Source of the DNA: Hallerella sp964397425
GTDB taxonomy: Bacteria; Fibrobacterota; Fibrobacteria; Fibrobacterales; Fibrobacteraceae
Direction: 5' to 3'
Assembly (NCBI GenBank): GCA_964397425.1
Contig: CAYNID010000009.1
Coordinates: forward strand, 1 to 61,021
DNA: 61,021 nucleotides
The notes beneath the pieces are model-generated. The model made no database searches. It had not been told where the DNA came from and saw only the letters and a program-made list of their open reading frames with translations. A program made the position numbers and the translations under genes. The stretch's first letter is position 1; each line of letters starts with the position of its first letter. This document shows positions 17,366 through 24,992 of the stretch, one piece after another.

Positions 17366-18124
17366 ATGCTTCAAATAGGAAAAACGGAAACTGCCCTGAA
17401 TTTGGCGATAGAAAAGCGCGGCGCTTTGTTTGCCGTGCTTCTCGATCCCGACACTTCTGATGATACAGCCCTTCTGAAGGCGGGCCTCTTGGCTGCGGAA
17501 AATGGGGCCGACTTGCTGCTGGTTGGCGGCTCGTTCATGGGAAATTTCAAATTGCCGGCTCAGGTGGCCGCTTTGAAAAAGGAAGTGCCGCTGCCGGTCA
17601 TCCTTTTTCCCGGAGGCGCATCGCAGGTCGTTCCCGGATTCGACGCAATTCTCTTCACGACTCTCGTGACGGGGAGAAATCCGAATTATTTAATCGACGA
17701 ACAGGTTCGTGGCGGCGTTTTGGTGCGCTCGCTGGGCATGGAAGCGATTCCGACTGCGTATGAACTTATCAACAGCGGAAAACGTACCGCGGTCGAATAC
17801 ATCAGCAATACGACACCGGTCCCTGCCAATAAGCCCAAGCTTTCGATGGTGCATTCCATCGCGGCGGAATTGATGGGAATGCGTTATGTGTATTTGGAAG
17901 CGGGCTCTGGCGCAGAAACGCCGGTGCCTGTGGAGCACATCGCCTATACGCGGAAAGCGACCAGTTTGACGATTATTACGGGCGGCGGAATCCGCGAACC
18001 CGAGTCGGCTGCGGCACGTGTCGCTGCCGGTGCGCAAATCATCGTGACGGGGACGCTTTGGGAAAAAGTGAAAGACCCTGTTCTCTTAAAGGAATTTGCG
18101 GATTCCATCCACGTAAAAAATTGA
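17366..18124 (+). CDS. Geranylgeranylglyceryl phosphate synthase family protein
   Basis: A 252-aa TIM-barrel prenyltransferase that joins a polyprenyl diphosphate to sn-glycerol-1-phosphate, the first committed step to archaeal-type ether lipids. The motifs seen are AVLLDPDTSD, LLVGGSFMG, PVILFPGGASQV, VYLEAGSGAETPVP and ITGGGIREPESA with GAQIIVTGT, which line the phosphate and G1P sites in this family. The family is known in Bacteroidetes and relatives as well as archaea. The start is the ATG at 17366; an upstream TTG would overlap the promoter. It heads a run that includes an ABC exporter. Prenyl chain length and physiological product are not predictable here. Confidence 0.88.
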   Translation: MLQIGKTETALNLAIEKRGALFAVLLDPDTSDDTALLKAGLLAAENGADLLLVGGSFMGNFKLPAQVAALKKEVPLPVILFPGGASQVVPGFDAILFTTLVTGRNPNYLIDEQVRGGVLVRSLGMEAIPTAYELINSGKRTAVEYISNTTPVPANKPKLSMVHSIAAELMGMRYVYLEAGSGAETPVPVEHIAYTRKATSLTIITGGGIREPESAAARVAAGAQIIVTGTLWEKVKDPVLLKEFADSIHVKN

Positions 18125-18182
18125 CCTTTTCTTTTGGATTTGAGTATTTTTTTCCCGAACGATTTTTGATTCCGGAGTTCTT

Positions 18183-18422
18183 ATGGATAAAAAAATAGCC
18201 CTGACTTATCTTTTGCGCTTTCTCGGCGTTATTCTCGTGTGCGTTTACTTTTTTGGACTTCCGATGCTCAACCGCTTTTTTCCCGGATTTCCGATTTCGT
18301 CTTTGAATTACTTCTTTTACGCAGGGCTTTTGGCTTATTTGGCGGGAGCCCTCCTTTACTATCTCTTCCGGAAAAAAATCGCGGACAAAAAGTTGCGTGA
18401 TGAAGAGGATGAAAACGGATGA
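18183..18422 (+). CDS. 79-aa membrane protein, unknown
   Basis: A small protein with two hydrophobic helices (about residues 8-28 and 41-62) and a charged C-terminal tail rich in K, D and E. GGAG lies 7 nt before the ATG. Its stop overlaps the start of the ABC ATPase gene (ATGA), so the two are translationally coupled. It may be an accessory of the exporter. The family is not recognised. Confidence 0.7.
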   Translation: MDKKIALTYLLRFLGVILVCVYFFGLPMLNRFFPGFPISSLNYFFYAGLLAYLAGALLYYLFRKKIADKKLRDEEDENG

Positions 18423-19333
18423 TCGTCGTCGAAAATCTTCAAAAAACGTATCGCACGGGATTCCTGATGCGGGAAAAAAAGGCTCTTTCCGATGTTTCGT
18501 TCCATGTGCCCAAGGGATCGATTTACGGATTCATCGGGCCGAATGGCGCTGGAAAATCGACAACGATCAAATTGATTTCGGGACTTTTGCGCAAAGATTC
18601 CGGCAAAATTCTTGTTGCGGGATTGGAACCGTCGCAGGTTGAATGCCGAAAGCATTTGGGGTATTCTCCGGAACAGCCCTATTTTTACGACTATCTCACC
18701 GGCCGGGAATTGATGCGTTTTTACGGAAGGCTCTGCGGTCTTTCGGGAAATTTGCTGGAAGAGCGGATTTCGTGGGCGCTTTCGCTTTTGAATGCAGACA
18801 AGGATTGGACGTGTCGCCGCTTGCGCACGTATTCCAAGGGGATGATGCAGCGGATAGGAATTGCCCAAGCGATTCTTTCGAAACCGGAACTTCTGGTTTT
18901 GGACGAACCGATGAGCGGATTGGATCCTGTGGGCCGCAAAGATGTCCGCGAGGCCATTCTTTCGTTGAACCGGGAAGGTGTCACCATTTTTTATTCGAGC
19001 CATTTGCTCTCAGATGTGGAATCGGTCAGCCACCGAGTGGCGATGATTGTCGATGGGAAGATTGTCCGCGAAGGAACTCTCGATGAAATTACGTCGAGCG
19101 CTTCGGCGGAATACCACGTGCACGTGTCCGCGGATATTCCCGAGTCGGATCTGCCGCCGAATGTCAAAGCGCAGGGAACGACTCCGCGGGAATGGGTTTG
19201 CAAGGACTCGTCGGCGCGGGATGCCTTTTTGGCTTTTTGCCTCAAATCGGGATTGCCCGTGGAACGCATTGAACACCAACGTCCCAGTCTAGAAGATGTC
19301 TTGACGGAGGAAATTGCCCGTGCAGAACATTGA
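18419..19333 (+). CDS. ABC transporter ATP-binding protein
   Basis: A 304-aa nucleotide-binding subunit of an ABC-2 type exporter. Walker A is GPNGAGKST. The signature region is YSKGMMQRIGIAQA, with SKGM in place of LSGG as in many drug/Na-type exporters. Walker B is LLVLDEPMSGLDP, and the H-loop is in YSSHLLSDVE. A C-terminal extension of about 80 residues is typical of this subfamily. It overlaps the upstream small membrane gene and the permease gene downstream. Confidence 0.92.
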   Translation: MIVVENLQKTYRTGFLMREKKALSDVSFHVPKGSIYGFIGPNGAGKSTTIKLISGLLRKDSGKILVAGLEPSQVECRKHLGYSPEQPYFYDYLTGRELMRFYGRLCGLSGNLLEERISWALSLLNADKDWTCRRLRTYSKGMMQRIGIAQAILSKPELLVLDEPMSGLDPVGRKDVREAILSLNREGVTIFYSSHLLSDVESVSHRVAMIVDGKIVREGTLDEITSSASAEYHVHVSADIPESDLPPNVKAQGTTPREWVCKDSSARDAFLAFCLKSGLPVERIEHQRPSLEDVLTEEIARAEH

Positions 19334-20123
19334 AAACATTGGAATCATCGCTTTGAACACGTTCCGTGAATCGGTGCGCAACAAAGTCCTTTACAATATC
19401 GTCTTTTTGGCGGTCGCTTTGGCGTTTTTCAGCATTTTGCTGGGGGAATGGTCTGTCTTTGACCACGCTTATGTCATCAAGTCGACGACACTCAGCATCA
19501 TGTCGCTGTCGGGACTTTTGATTTCCGTTTTTGTGGGAATCAGTTTAGTGCAAAAAGAAATTCAGGGGCGGACTGTCTTGACCTTGCTTTCTAAGCCGGT
19601 GGGCCGTTCTGTATTTCTCGTGGGAAAGTATCTGGGACTGTTGGCGGTCATCGCCGTGCATTTGTTCTTGCTGACCGTCGTCTATTATTTGATTCTGGCG
19701 TTGACGGAATCGGATCCGACTCTTTCCCTTTTGTGGGCAGTTTACATGGTTTTTTGCGAAATGGCTGTGGTCATTGCAGTTGCACTTTTGTTTTCAACTT
19801 TTTCGAGTCCTGTCCTTTCTGCACTTTTCACGATTGGTGTCTATGCGGCAGGAAGGCTTTCCGGCGAGTTGATGGAACAGGTGCGGTTTGTGCGCCGGAT
19901 GGGTGAAGTGAATGGATTCAGCGGCGTGGTTCTAGAAAAGGTGGCGGAATTCGTCCATGCGGTTTTCCCCGGGCTTTACCGGTTTGACATATCCTCTTAT
20001 GTCGTGCATGGAGTGGCCCTTCCGGCGCATTATGTCCTTTGGAACACTTGTTACGCTTTGGGTTATATCGGCGTCTTTTTGGCGATTGCCAGTTGGTGGT
20101 TCAGCCGCAGGGATTTTGTATGA
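19320..20123 (+). CDS. ABC-2 type permease
   Basis: A 267-aa integral membrane protein with about six hydrophobic helices. The N-terminal amphipathic stretch ALNTFRESVRNKVLYNI and the cytoplasmic loop QKEIQGRTVLTLLSKPVGR are typical of NosY-like ABC-2 permeases. The GTG at 19320 is the likely start, because GGAGG lies 9 nt upstream. The TTG two codons earlier is too close to that site. It overlaps the end of the ATPase gene and is itself overlapped by the next start (ATGA). Confidence 0.88.
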   Translation: MQNIENIGIIALNTFRESVRNKVLYNIVFLAVALAFFSILLGEWSVFDHAYVIKSTTLSIMSLSGLLISVFVGISLVQKEIQGRTVLTLLSKPVGRSVFLVGKYLGLLAVIAVHLFLLTVVYYLILALTESDPTLSLLWAVYMVFCEMAVVIAVALLFSTFSSPVLSALFTIGVYAAGRLSGELMEQVRFVRRMGEVNGFSGVVLEKVAEFVHAVFPGLYRFDISSYVVHGVALPAHYVLWNTCYALGYIGVFLAIASWWFSRRDFV

Positions 20124-21721
20124 TGACCCGGGATCAAATTATGGCGAAAGTCCTGTTTTCGAACAGGATTGTGACTGAAGCGCAAATTCAGGAATTTTGG
20201 CCGCGGATAGATGCGTCGCATCATTTGGGCGAGCTTTTTTTGCAAGCTGGAATTTTGGACAAAGCGACGTACGACACGGTAACGCAATATGTGCAAAACC
20301 TGGAAGCGAAACTGGCCGCCGCCGAAGAGGAAAAAGAGAAGGAACGCTCGGCGTTTGAACGGCCCGCGCCCAAGGTGAATCCGGTCAAAGTGGACGAGCC
20401 CCCTTCTGCGCCAAAGGAGATGCGCCCCGCGGAAACTCCTTTCGCTATTGAAGGAAACAATCCGTATGGCGATACGCCGACAGAACGCGTCCGGGTTGAG
20501 CAAGTCGAAGGCCTGGAACAGACGGCGATTGCGCCCGGAGTCTTTTCGGAAGAAGATTCGACGGAAAGCGGATTCGATGATGAATCCTTGCCGGACCGTT
20601 TTGAAGTGGATAGCGGGGAAGGTGCTGTCGCCGCGCCGGAATCCCTGACAGAAGAAAATTCCCTTGCGCAAGTGCTGGCTTTTGCGCGGAAGGCCCGTGC
20701 GACGGACGTTTATCTTTCGGCATCGAATCCGGTCGCCCTGCGCATCTTTGGTAAACTCCATTATGCAACGGAAAAACCGTTTGCAGAAAAGACGGTTTCT
20801 CGTTGGTTGTCCGAGGCGCAAAAAGGGTTCGCCGACGGTTACGAACCTTCTGTCGGAAAAGATTTCAGCAAATCTTTTGCGTTGGAAGGAGCTGGCCGCA
20901 ATCGTTTGACGGTAATGTGGAACGGAACCTTGCCTGCGCTTTCCATCCGTTTGATTTCGGGGGAATCGTTTCCGCTGGAAAGGCTTTGTCTGCCTGCGTT
21001 CTGCGAAGATTTTGTGAACCTTCCACATGGACTTTTATTGTTCGCCGGTCCTTCGGGCAGCGGACGTTCGACGACACTTCACGCGTTTGCAGAGACTCTT
21101 GCCCAAAAACGGGACATCTTGATGGAATCCATCGAAAAACCGATTGAACGTTTGCTGAAAAATGCGAACGGCATGACGGTGCAAAAAGAAGTCGGGCTTC
21201 ACGTGCTTTCTGGCGTCTCTGCTGTGAACGAAGCCGTGCGGGATGGCGCGAATGTCATCTTGTTTGACCACTTGGAAACCGTTCAGGAATTGTGGGCTTT
21301 GTTGCGGGCCTCTTCGGCGGGCGCTTTGGTGTTGGCCGTGGCCACGGGCAGCGATGTGTATGGACTGCTTTCCCGGCTTTTGAGTGCGGCGGGAGAGGCT
21401 TCGTCTGAACTCGCGTTCGCCCTTTCCGAAGAACTGAAGGGGGTCGTCGTTCAGCATTTGATTCCCGTCATTGACAACGGCGGTTGGACTTTGGCCGTGG
21501 AAGCGTTCCGCATGACAACATCCATTTCGGGGCTTATCCGGCAGGGGAATTTGATTCAGATTCCATCGGCTTTGGCCGCGGCGAAGAATCAAGCGCAGAC
21601 ATTGGATGACGCTTTGCAGAATTTAGTGGATTCCGGTTACATCCGGGGTGAAGACGCTTGGCAGCGCTCTTTGAACCGTCGCCGTTTCGCGGCTTATCGT
21701 CCGACGGACAGGAGGAACTGA
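20120..21721 (+). CDS. PilT-like ATPase with altered Walker A (K to R)
   Basis: A 533-aa protein. Residues 1-60 resemble a GspE/MshEN-type N-domain. Residues 60-185 are charged and low in complexity. The rest follows a PilT/PilB-type secretion ATPase fold. The nucleotide loop reads AGPSGSGRSTT (about residue 309), with arginine in place of the catalytic Walker A lysine. The Walker B region is VILFDHLET instead of the usual GEMRD, and the His box is ATGSD. It is therefore probably a weak or inactive ATPase. The ATG at 20120 overlaps the permease stop. The gene 1 bp downstream is a shorter PilT-like ATPase with an intact lysine, suggesting a pair. Confidence 0.75.
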   Translation: MMTRDQIMAKVLFSNRIVTEAQIQEFWPRIDASHHLGELFLQAGILDKATYDTVTQYVQNLEAKLAAAEEEKEKERSAFERPAPKVNPVKVDEPPSAPKEMRPAETPFAIEGNNPYGDTPTERVRVEQVEGLEQTAIAPGVFSEEDSTESGFDDESLPDRFEVDSGEGAVAAPESLTEENSLAQVLAFARKARATDVYLSASNPVALRIFGKLHYATEKPFAEKTVSRWLSEAQKGFADGYEPSVGKDFSKSFALEGAGRNRLTVMWNGTLPALSIRLISGESFPLERLCLPAFCEDFVNLPHGLLLFAGPSGSGRSTTLHAFAETLAQKRDILMESIEKPIERLLKNANGMTVQKEVGLHVLSGVSAVNEAVRDGANVILFDHLETVQELWALLRASSAGALVLAVATGSDVYGLLSRLLSAAGEASSELAFALSEELKGVVVQHLIPVIDNGGWTLAVEAFRMTTSISGLIRQGNLIQIPSALAAAKNQAQTLDDALQNLVDSGYIRGEDAWQRSLNRRRFAAYRPTDRRN

Positions 21722-21722
21722 A

Positions 21723-22730
21723 ATGGCGGAATCGCTAGAAAAATTGTTGGAATATTCCCTTCAAATCGGGGCTACCGATTTGATCTTGGCCGAGGGGCTG
21801 CAGCCGGCGGTGCGCATGGCCGGGCTAGTGCGCGCCATTCCCGATGCGCCGGGACTTTCTTTCGGGGATTTGGAAAAATTCCTTGGGAATCTGGACGGCG
21901 AAAATGGCATGTTCCGCGGCGGGCCGTGGTGCGGAGTGGAGTGGCGTGTCCGCTATTCCCGCGAGGCCTTTGGAATGATGGCCTTGTTGCATCCGATTGG
22001 ATCTTTGGCTCCGGCATTAAATTCTCTTTCGGTTCCGGATTCTGTCAGGAGTTTGCTTGGGGCAGGTTCCGGTCTTCTCCTTTTTTCGGGCCCGACTTCG
22101 TGCGGCAAAACGACGACAGCTTCCGCGTATGTTTCGGAACTTTGTTCACAACGGGTTTTGCGGGCGGGATTTTTGGATGCTTTTCCAGAATACGGCATTA
22201 ACGAAGGAATGTGCCTTGTTCATCATCGGCGAAAAGACGTTCTTCTTTCGGATGAAATCGATCAGGGAATCCGGTTTGGAACGGACTTGTTCTGGCTTGG
22301 CGATTTGGATACGGAATTTTTGATTCCGGCTTTACGCGCTGCGGAATCCGGCGCCCTGGTTGTCGCCACGGTCAATGCGGGCAGCGCCAAGGATGTTTTG
22401 AGTTATCTTTCCGCTGCAGAAAAGATGGAAAACAAAAAGCTTTCGCGGACGTTGCTCGCCGCCAATTTAAAAGCGATCGTTTCGGAACATTTGCTGCTTG
22501 CGCAGGACGGCTCGTGCCTGATTCCCGCCTGGGAAGTCCTTTATAACGATACGAATGTTTCCCAGCTGATAGAATCCGGAGAATACCATCGGATTCTGCA
22601 GGCGATGCGTTCCGCCGTATCTGAAGGGATGCTCCCGTTGGACGATTCGTTGGCTGAACTTGTCCGGGAAAAACGCATTTCCAGGGAATCTGCCCGTGTT
22701 TACGCATTAGATGAATCTCGATTCGTGTAA
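21723..22730 (+). CDS. PilT-like ATPase, divergent
   Basis: A 335-aa protein of PilT length. Walker A is intact (SGPTSCGKTTT, about residue 122). The Walker B-like segment is DLFWLGDLDTE, followed by ALRAAESGALVVATVNAGSA, which aligns with the PilT segment LTAAETGHLVFGTLHTNSA but lacks its histidine. PilT normally drives pilus retraction. Here the partner upstream has lost the lysine, and no pilin gene is near. The pair may energise a pilus or another envelope machine. SD GGAGG is present 6-7 nt ahead of the ATG. Confidence 0.75.
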   Translation: MAESLEKLLEYSLQIGATDLILAEGLQPAVRMAGLVRAIPDAPGLSFGDLEKFLGNLDGENGMFRGGPWCGVEWRVRYSREAFGMMALLHPIGSLAPALNSLSVPDSVRSLLGAGSGLLLFSGPTSCGKTTTASAYVSELCSQRVLRAGFLDAFPEYGINEGMCLVHHRRKDVLLSDEIDQGIRFGTDLFWLGDLDTEFLIPALRAAESGALVVATVNAGSAKDVLSYLSAAEKMENKKLSRTLLAANLKAIVSEHLLLAQDGSCLIPAWEVLYNDTNVSQLIESGEYHRILQAMRSAVSEGMLPLDDSLAELVREKRISRESARVYALDESRFV

Positions 22731-22742
22731 TTGGGAAATTCC

Positions 22743-24917
22743 ATGACGTTCCGGAGTGGCTGCGCGGCGATTTTATTTTTGGCTTCGCTTTTGTGGGCTG
22801 AATTTCCCGGTGCGGAATCGGATTCTTCGGGTGTTTTTGAAAAAAAATCCGTACTGGTTCTGGAGGGCGGCGCTTTTTCTCCGTGGTATTCCTTGGGGGC
22901 TCTTTACGCCATCAGGGACTACCGGATTCCCATTGATTCCGTGGTGGGTGTTTCGTGGGGAGCCTTTGTCGGCGCGCTTTGGAGCTCCGGCTTTGAACTG
23001 GATGAAATTCAAAGGATTCTGACGGACTCTTTGGCGGTTTCCCTGATTTTGGAAAAGGAATCTGCTCCGGAGTTTTCGTTGGATCTTCCGATTTCTTTTG
23101 AAGGGGCTCCCTCGCTTGCGTTCCGGTTTACGCTGTTTGGAGATTCATTGGGCTATGCGCATGTCCGCAAAAAATCGTTGGAGACGGACTTTCGCGGATG
23201 GAAAACGGCTTTGTTGAAATTCCGTTTCGAAGAAGCTTTGAGCCGGGCGGATTCCACACTGGTCCCTTTTTCCGCCCTTGCTTGTGAAAGGGGAAGTCTC
23301 CGCGTTTCTACGGTACGGGAATCGTGGCCATTTTCCAAAACTTCCGGAGACAAATGCCCGGGCTTTGTCCCCGAGGATTCCGCGTTCAACATTGTCGTCA
23401 TCGCTCATCCCGTTCGGGAGAGCGTCTCGCGAGATGCCGACTTTGCCGTTGCCGGACTAGAAAGTGCCGCGGCGCATATTCGAAAGAGAAAAGCCCAGTT
23501 CCCGGAACAAAATCTGGTCTTGGTCAGACCTCACGCCCTGTCGGAGGTCTCTCCGCTGGCCCTGATGCGGGCGGGGTATGCGGATATGGAAAAAAAATTG
23601 GGAGAGCTTTCTGTGTTGGCTGCCAGGGAAAAAGAGAGTCCGTTGGCGAAGGATTCGCTTGTTCCCCGGTTCAAATGGGAGCCTTCGTTTGAACGGATTC
23701 CGTCCGCGTATTTTTCCCATGCATCTTCTTTTTGGAATGCGGCGGATACGGGCGCGCTCGCTCCCGAAAATTTTTTGTCGAGGATTGCGCTTTCGCCTTT
23801 TTACGATTCGGTGCAAGTTAACGTGGATACCGCCGGGATTGCCAACGTTTCGGCGGTGGCGTCTCCGCTGATGGAATTCCGTTTGGGAGGCTTGGGGTCA
23901 AATTTGACAGGGCCTTTGGCTTATGCGGGAATGGATTTCCGTTATGTGGATCAATTTGAATACGCTTTTTCAGTGGACGGTTTTGCCGGCGAACATTCGT
24001 ATGCGATTCGTCCGAAATTGGAAGTGCGCGGCATGTTTGGAAATCGCGGGGGATTTTGTGTTGCGGGCAACATTTCCAAATGGGAATTGTTGAAAGGATA
24101 TTTTTCGGAATTGCCCGAAAATTTGAAAATGCGTTTTGTCCGCACAAACGATTTGAATGTCTCTTTTGATTTCCGGGATTCCCTGGCGGATTTTCGCATT
24201 CAAGTTTTGATGGAAGAATCGGAATTTGGAACCTATCGTACCGAAGACGGGGAAAATTTGCGCGTCAATACCCTGATTCCGGAAATCTCGATTGTCCGCC
24301 GTCGTGGCGGCTTTGAAGACTGGTTTGGCGAAAAAGGATATTCGTTGAATGGAAAAGCCGGATTTCGATCGGTCAATTTGACTCAGGATGGTACGGGGTC
24401 TGCGCCGCTTTATTTTTCTTCGACGGTGGATGTCCAGACGGCGTTTTCGCCGGCGCGTTTTTTATCGTTGGGAATCGGCGCGGTGGGTGGAGTGAATATC
24501 CGGCGGGAATCCGGACACGGTTACGAATACCCGGAGGCCTTGGAAGCCGCCCCCGGAGAAGTGGATTGGGCTGTCGACAACTGGTACCGTTTGCATCCGG
24601 CGCTTTCGCCGTGGAGTGTTGAATGGAATTTCGCAGAATCCAGTTCTCACCATTACGCTGCATTTCGCGCGAATGCCGGATTGCACGGTACGTATTTTGG
24701 ATTTTGGATTTTTGGCGCATATATGCGAGATTTTGAAGAAAACCCTTCGATTGGATTGGAAGCGAATCGCTTGTTGTTGGAACCCCTTGTCCGTTTCGCT
24801 TATCGTTCGATAGATGTCCGTCTGGGGATGAACCGTTTCGTTTCTGCTTCCGATTTTTCAAAATTTCGCCACATTGATGACTATCGTTATTTTTTCCAAG
24901 TGGGCGCAAACTGGTGA
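22743..24917 (+). CDS. Patatin-like phospholipase fused to outer-membrane barrel
   Basis: A 724-aa protein with a signal peptide. The patatin domain has the nucleophile elbow GVSWG (S71) and an oxyanion-type EGG at 41-43. The usual downstream aspartate motif (DGG/DGA) of the catalytic dyad is not evident. Residues from about 370 to the end alternate like an outer-membrane beta-barrel and finish with an aromatic residue (QVGANW). The architecture recalls PlpD-type (type Vd) secreted patatins. The chosen ATG at 22743 directly opens a signal peptide. It ends the operon started by the GGGP synthase gene. Confidence 0.75.
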   Translation: MTFRSGCAAILFLASLLWAEFPGAESDSSGVFEKKSVLVLEGGAFSPWYSLGALYAIRDYRIPIDSVVGVSWGAFVGALWSSGFELDEIQRILTDSLAVSLILEKESAPEFSLDLPISFEGAPSLAFRFTLFGDSLGYAHVRKKSLETDFRGWKTALLKFRFEEALSRADSTLVPFSALACERGSLRVSTVRESWPFSKTSGDKCPGFVPEDSAFNIVVIAHPVRESVSRDADFAVAGLESAAAHIRKRKAQFPEQNLVLVRPHALSEVSPLALMRAGYADMEKKLGELSVLAAREKESPLAKDSLVPRFKWEPSFERIPSAYFSHASSFWNAADTGALAPENFLSRIALSPFYDSVQVNVDTAGIANVSAVASPLMEFRLGGLGSNLTGPLAYAGMDFRYVDQFEYAFSVDGFAGEHSYAIRPKLEVRGMFGNRGGFCVAGNISKWELLKGYFSELPENLKMRFVRTNDLNVSFDFRDSLADFRIQVLMEESEFGTYRTEDGENLRVNTLIPEISIVRRRGGFEDWFGEKGYSLNGKAGFRSVNLTQDGTGSAPLYFSSTVDVQTAFSPARFLSLGIGAVGGVNIRRESGHGYEYPEALEAAPGEVDWAVDNWYRLHPALSPWSVEWNFAESSSHHYAAFRANAGLHGTYFGFWIFGAYMRDFEENPSIGLEANRLLLEPLVRFAYRSIDVRLGMNRFVSASDFSKFRHIDDYRYFFQVGANW

Positions 24918-24992
24918 AATTTTAAAACCGTCGATTTTTTATATTTGAAAAGCTTTTGTTTGGTTTGAAATCCATTGAAAATGGAGTGCGGT

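Noticed and set aside
15542..17374. 610-aa open frame on the minus strand
   Set aside because: It is antisense to the giant secreted protein, Arg/His/Gln-rich and without recognisable domains; a shadow frame.
19314..19319. TTG start for the ABC permease
   Set aside because: Only 3 nt from GGAGG; the GTG at 19320 has the better spacing.
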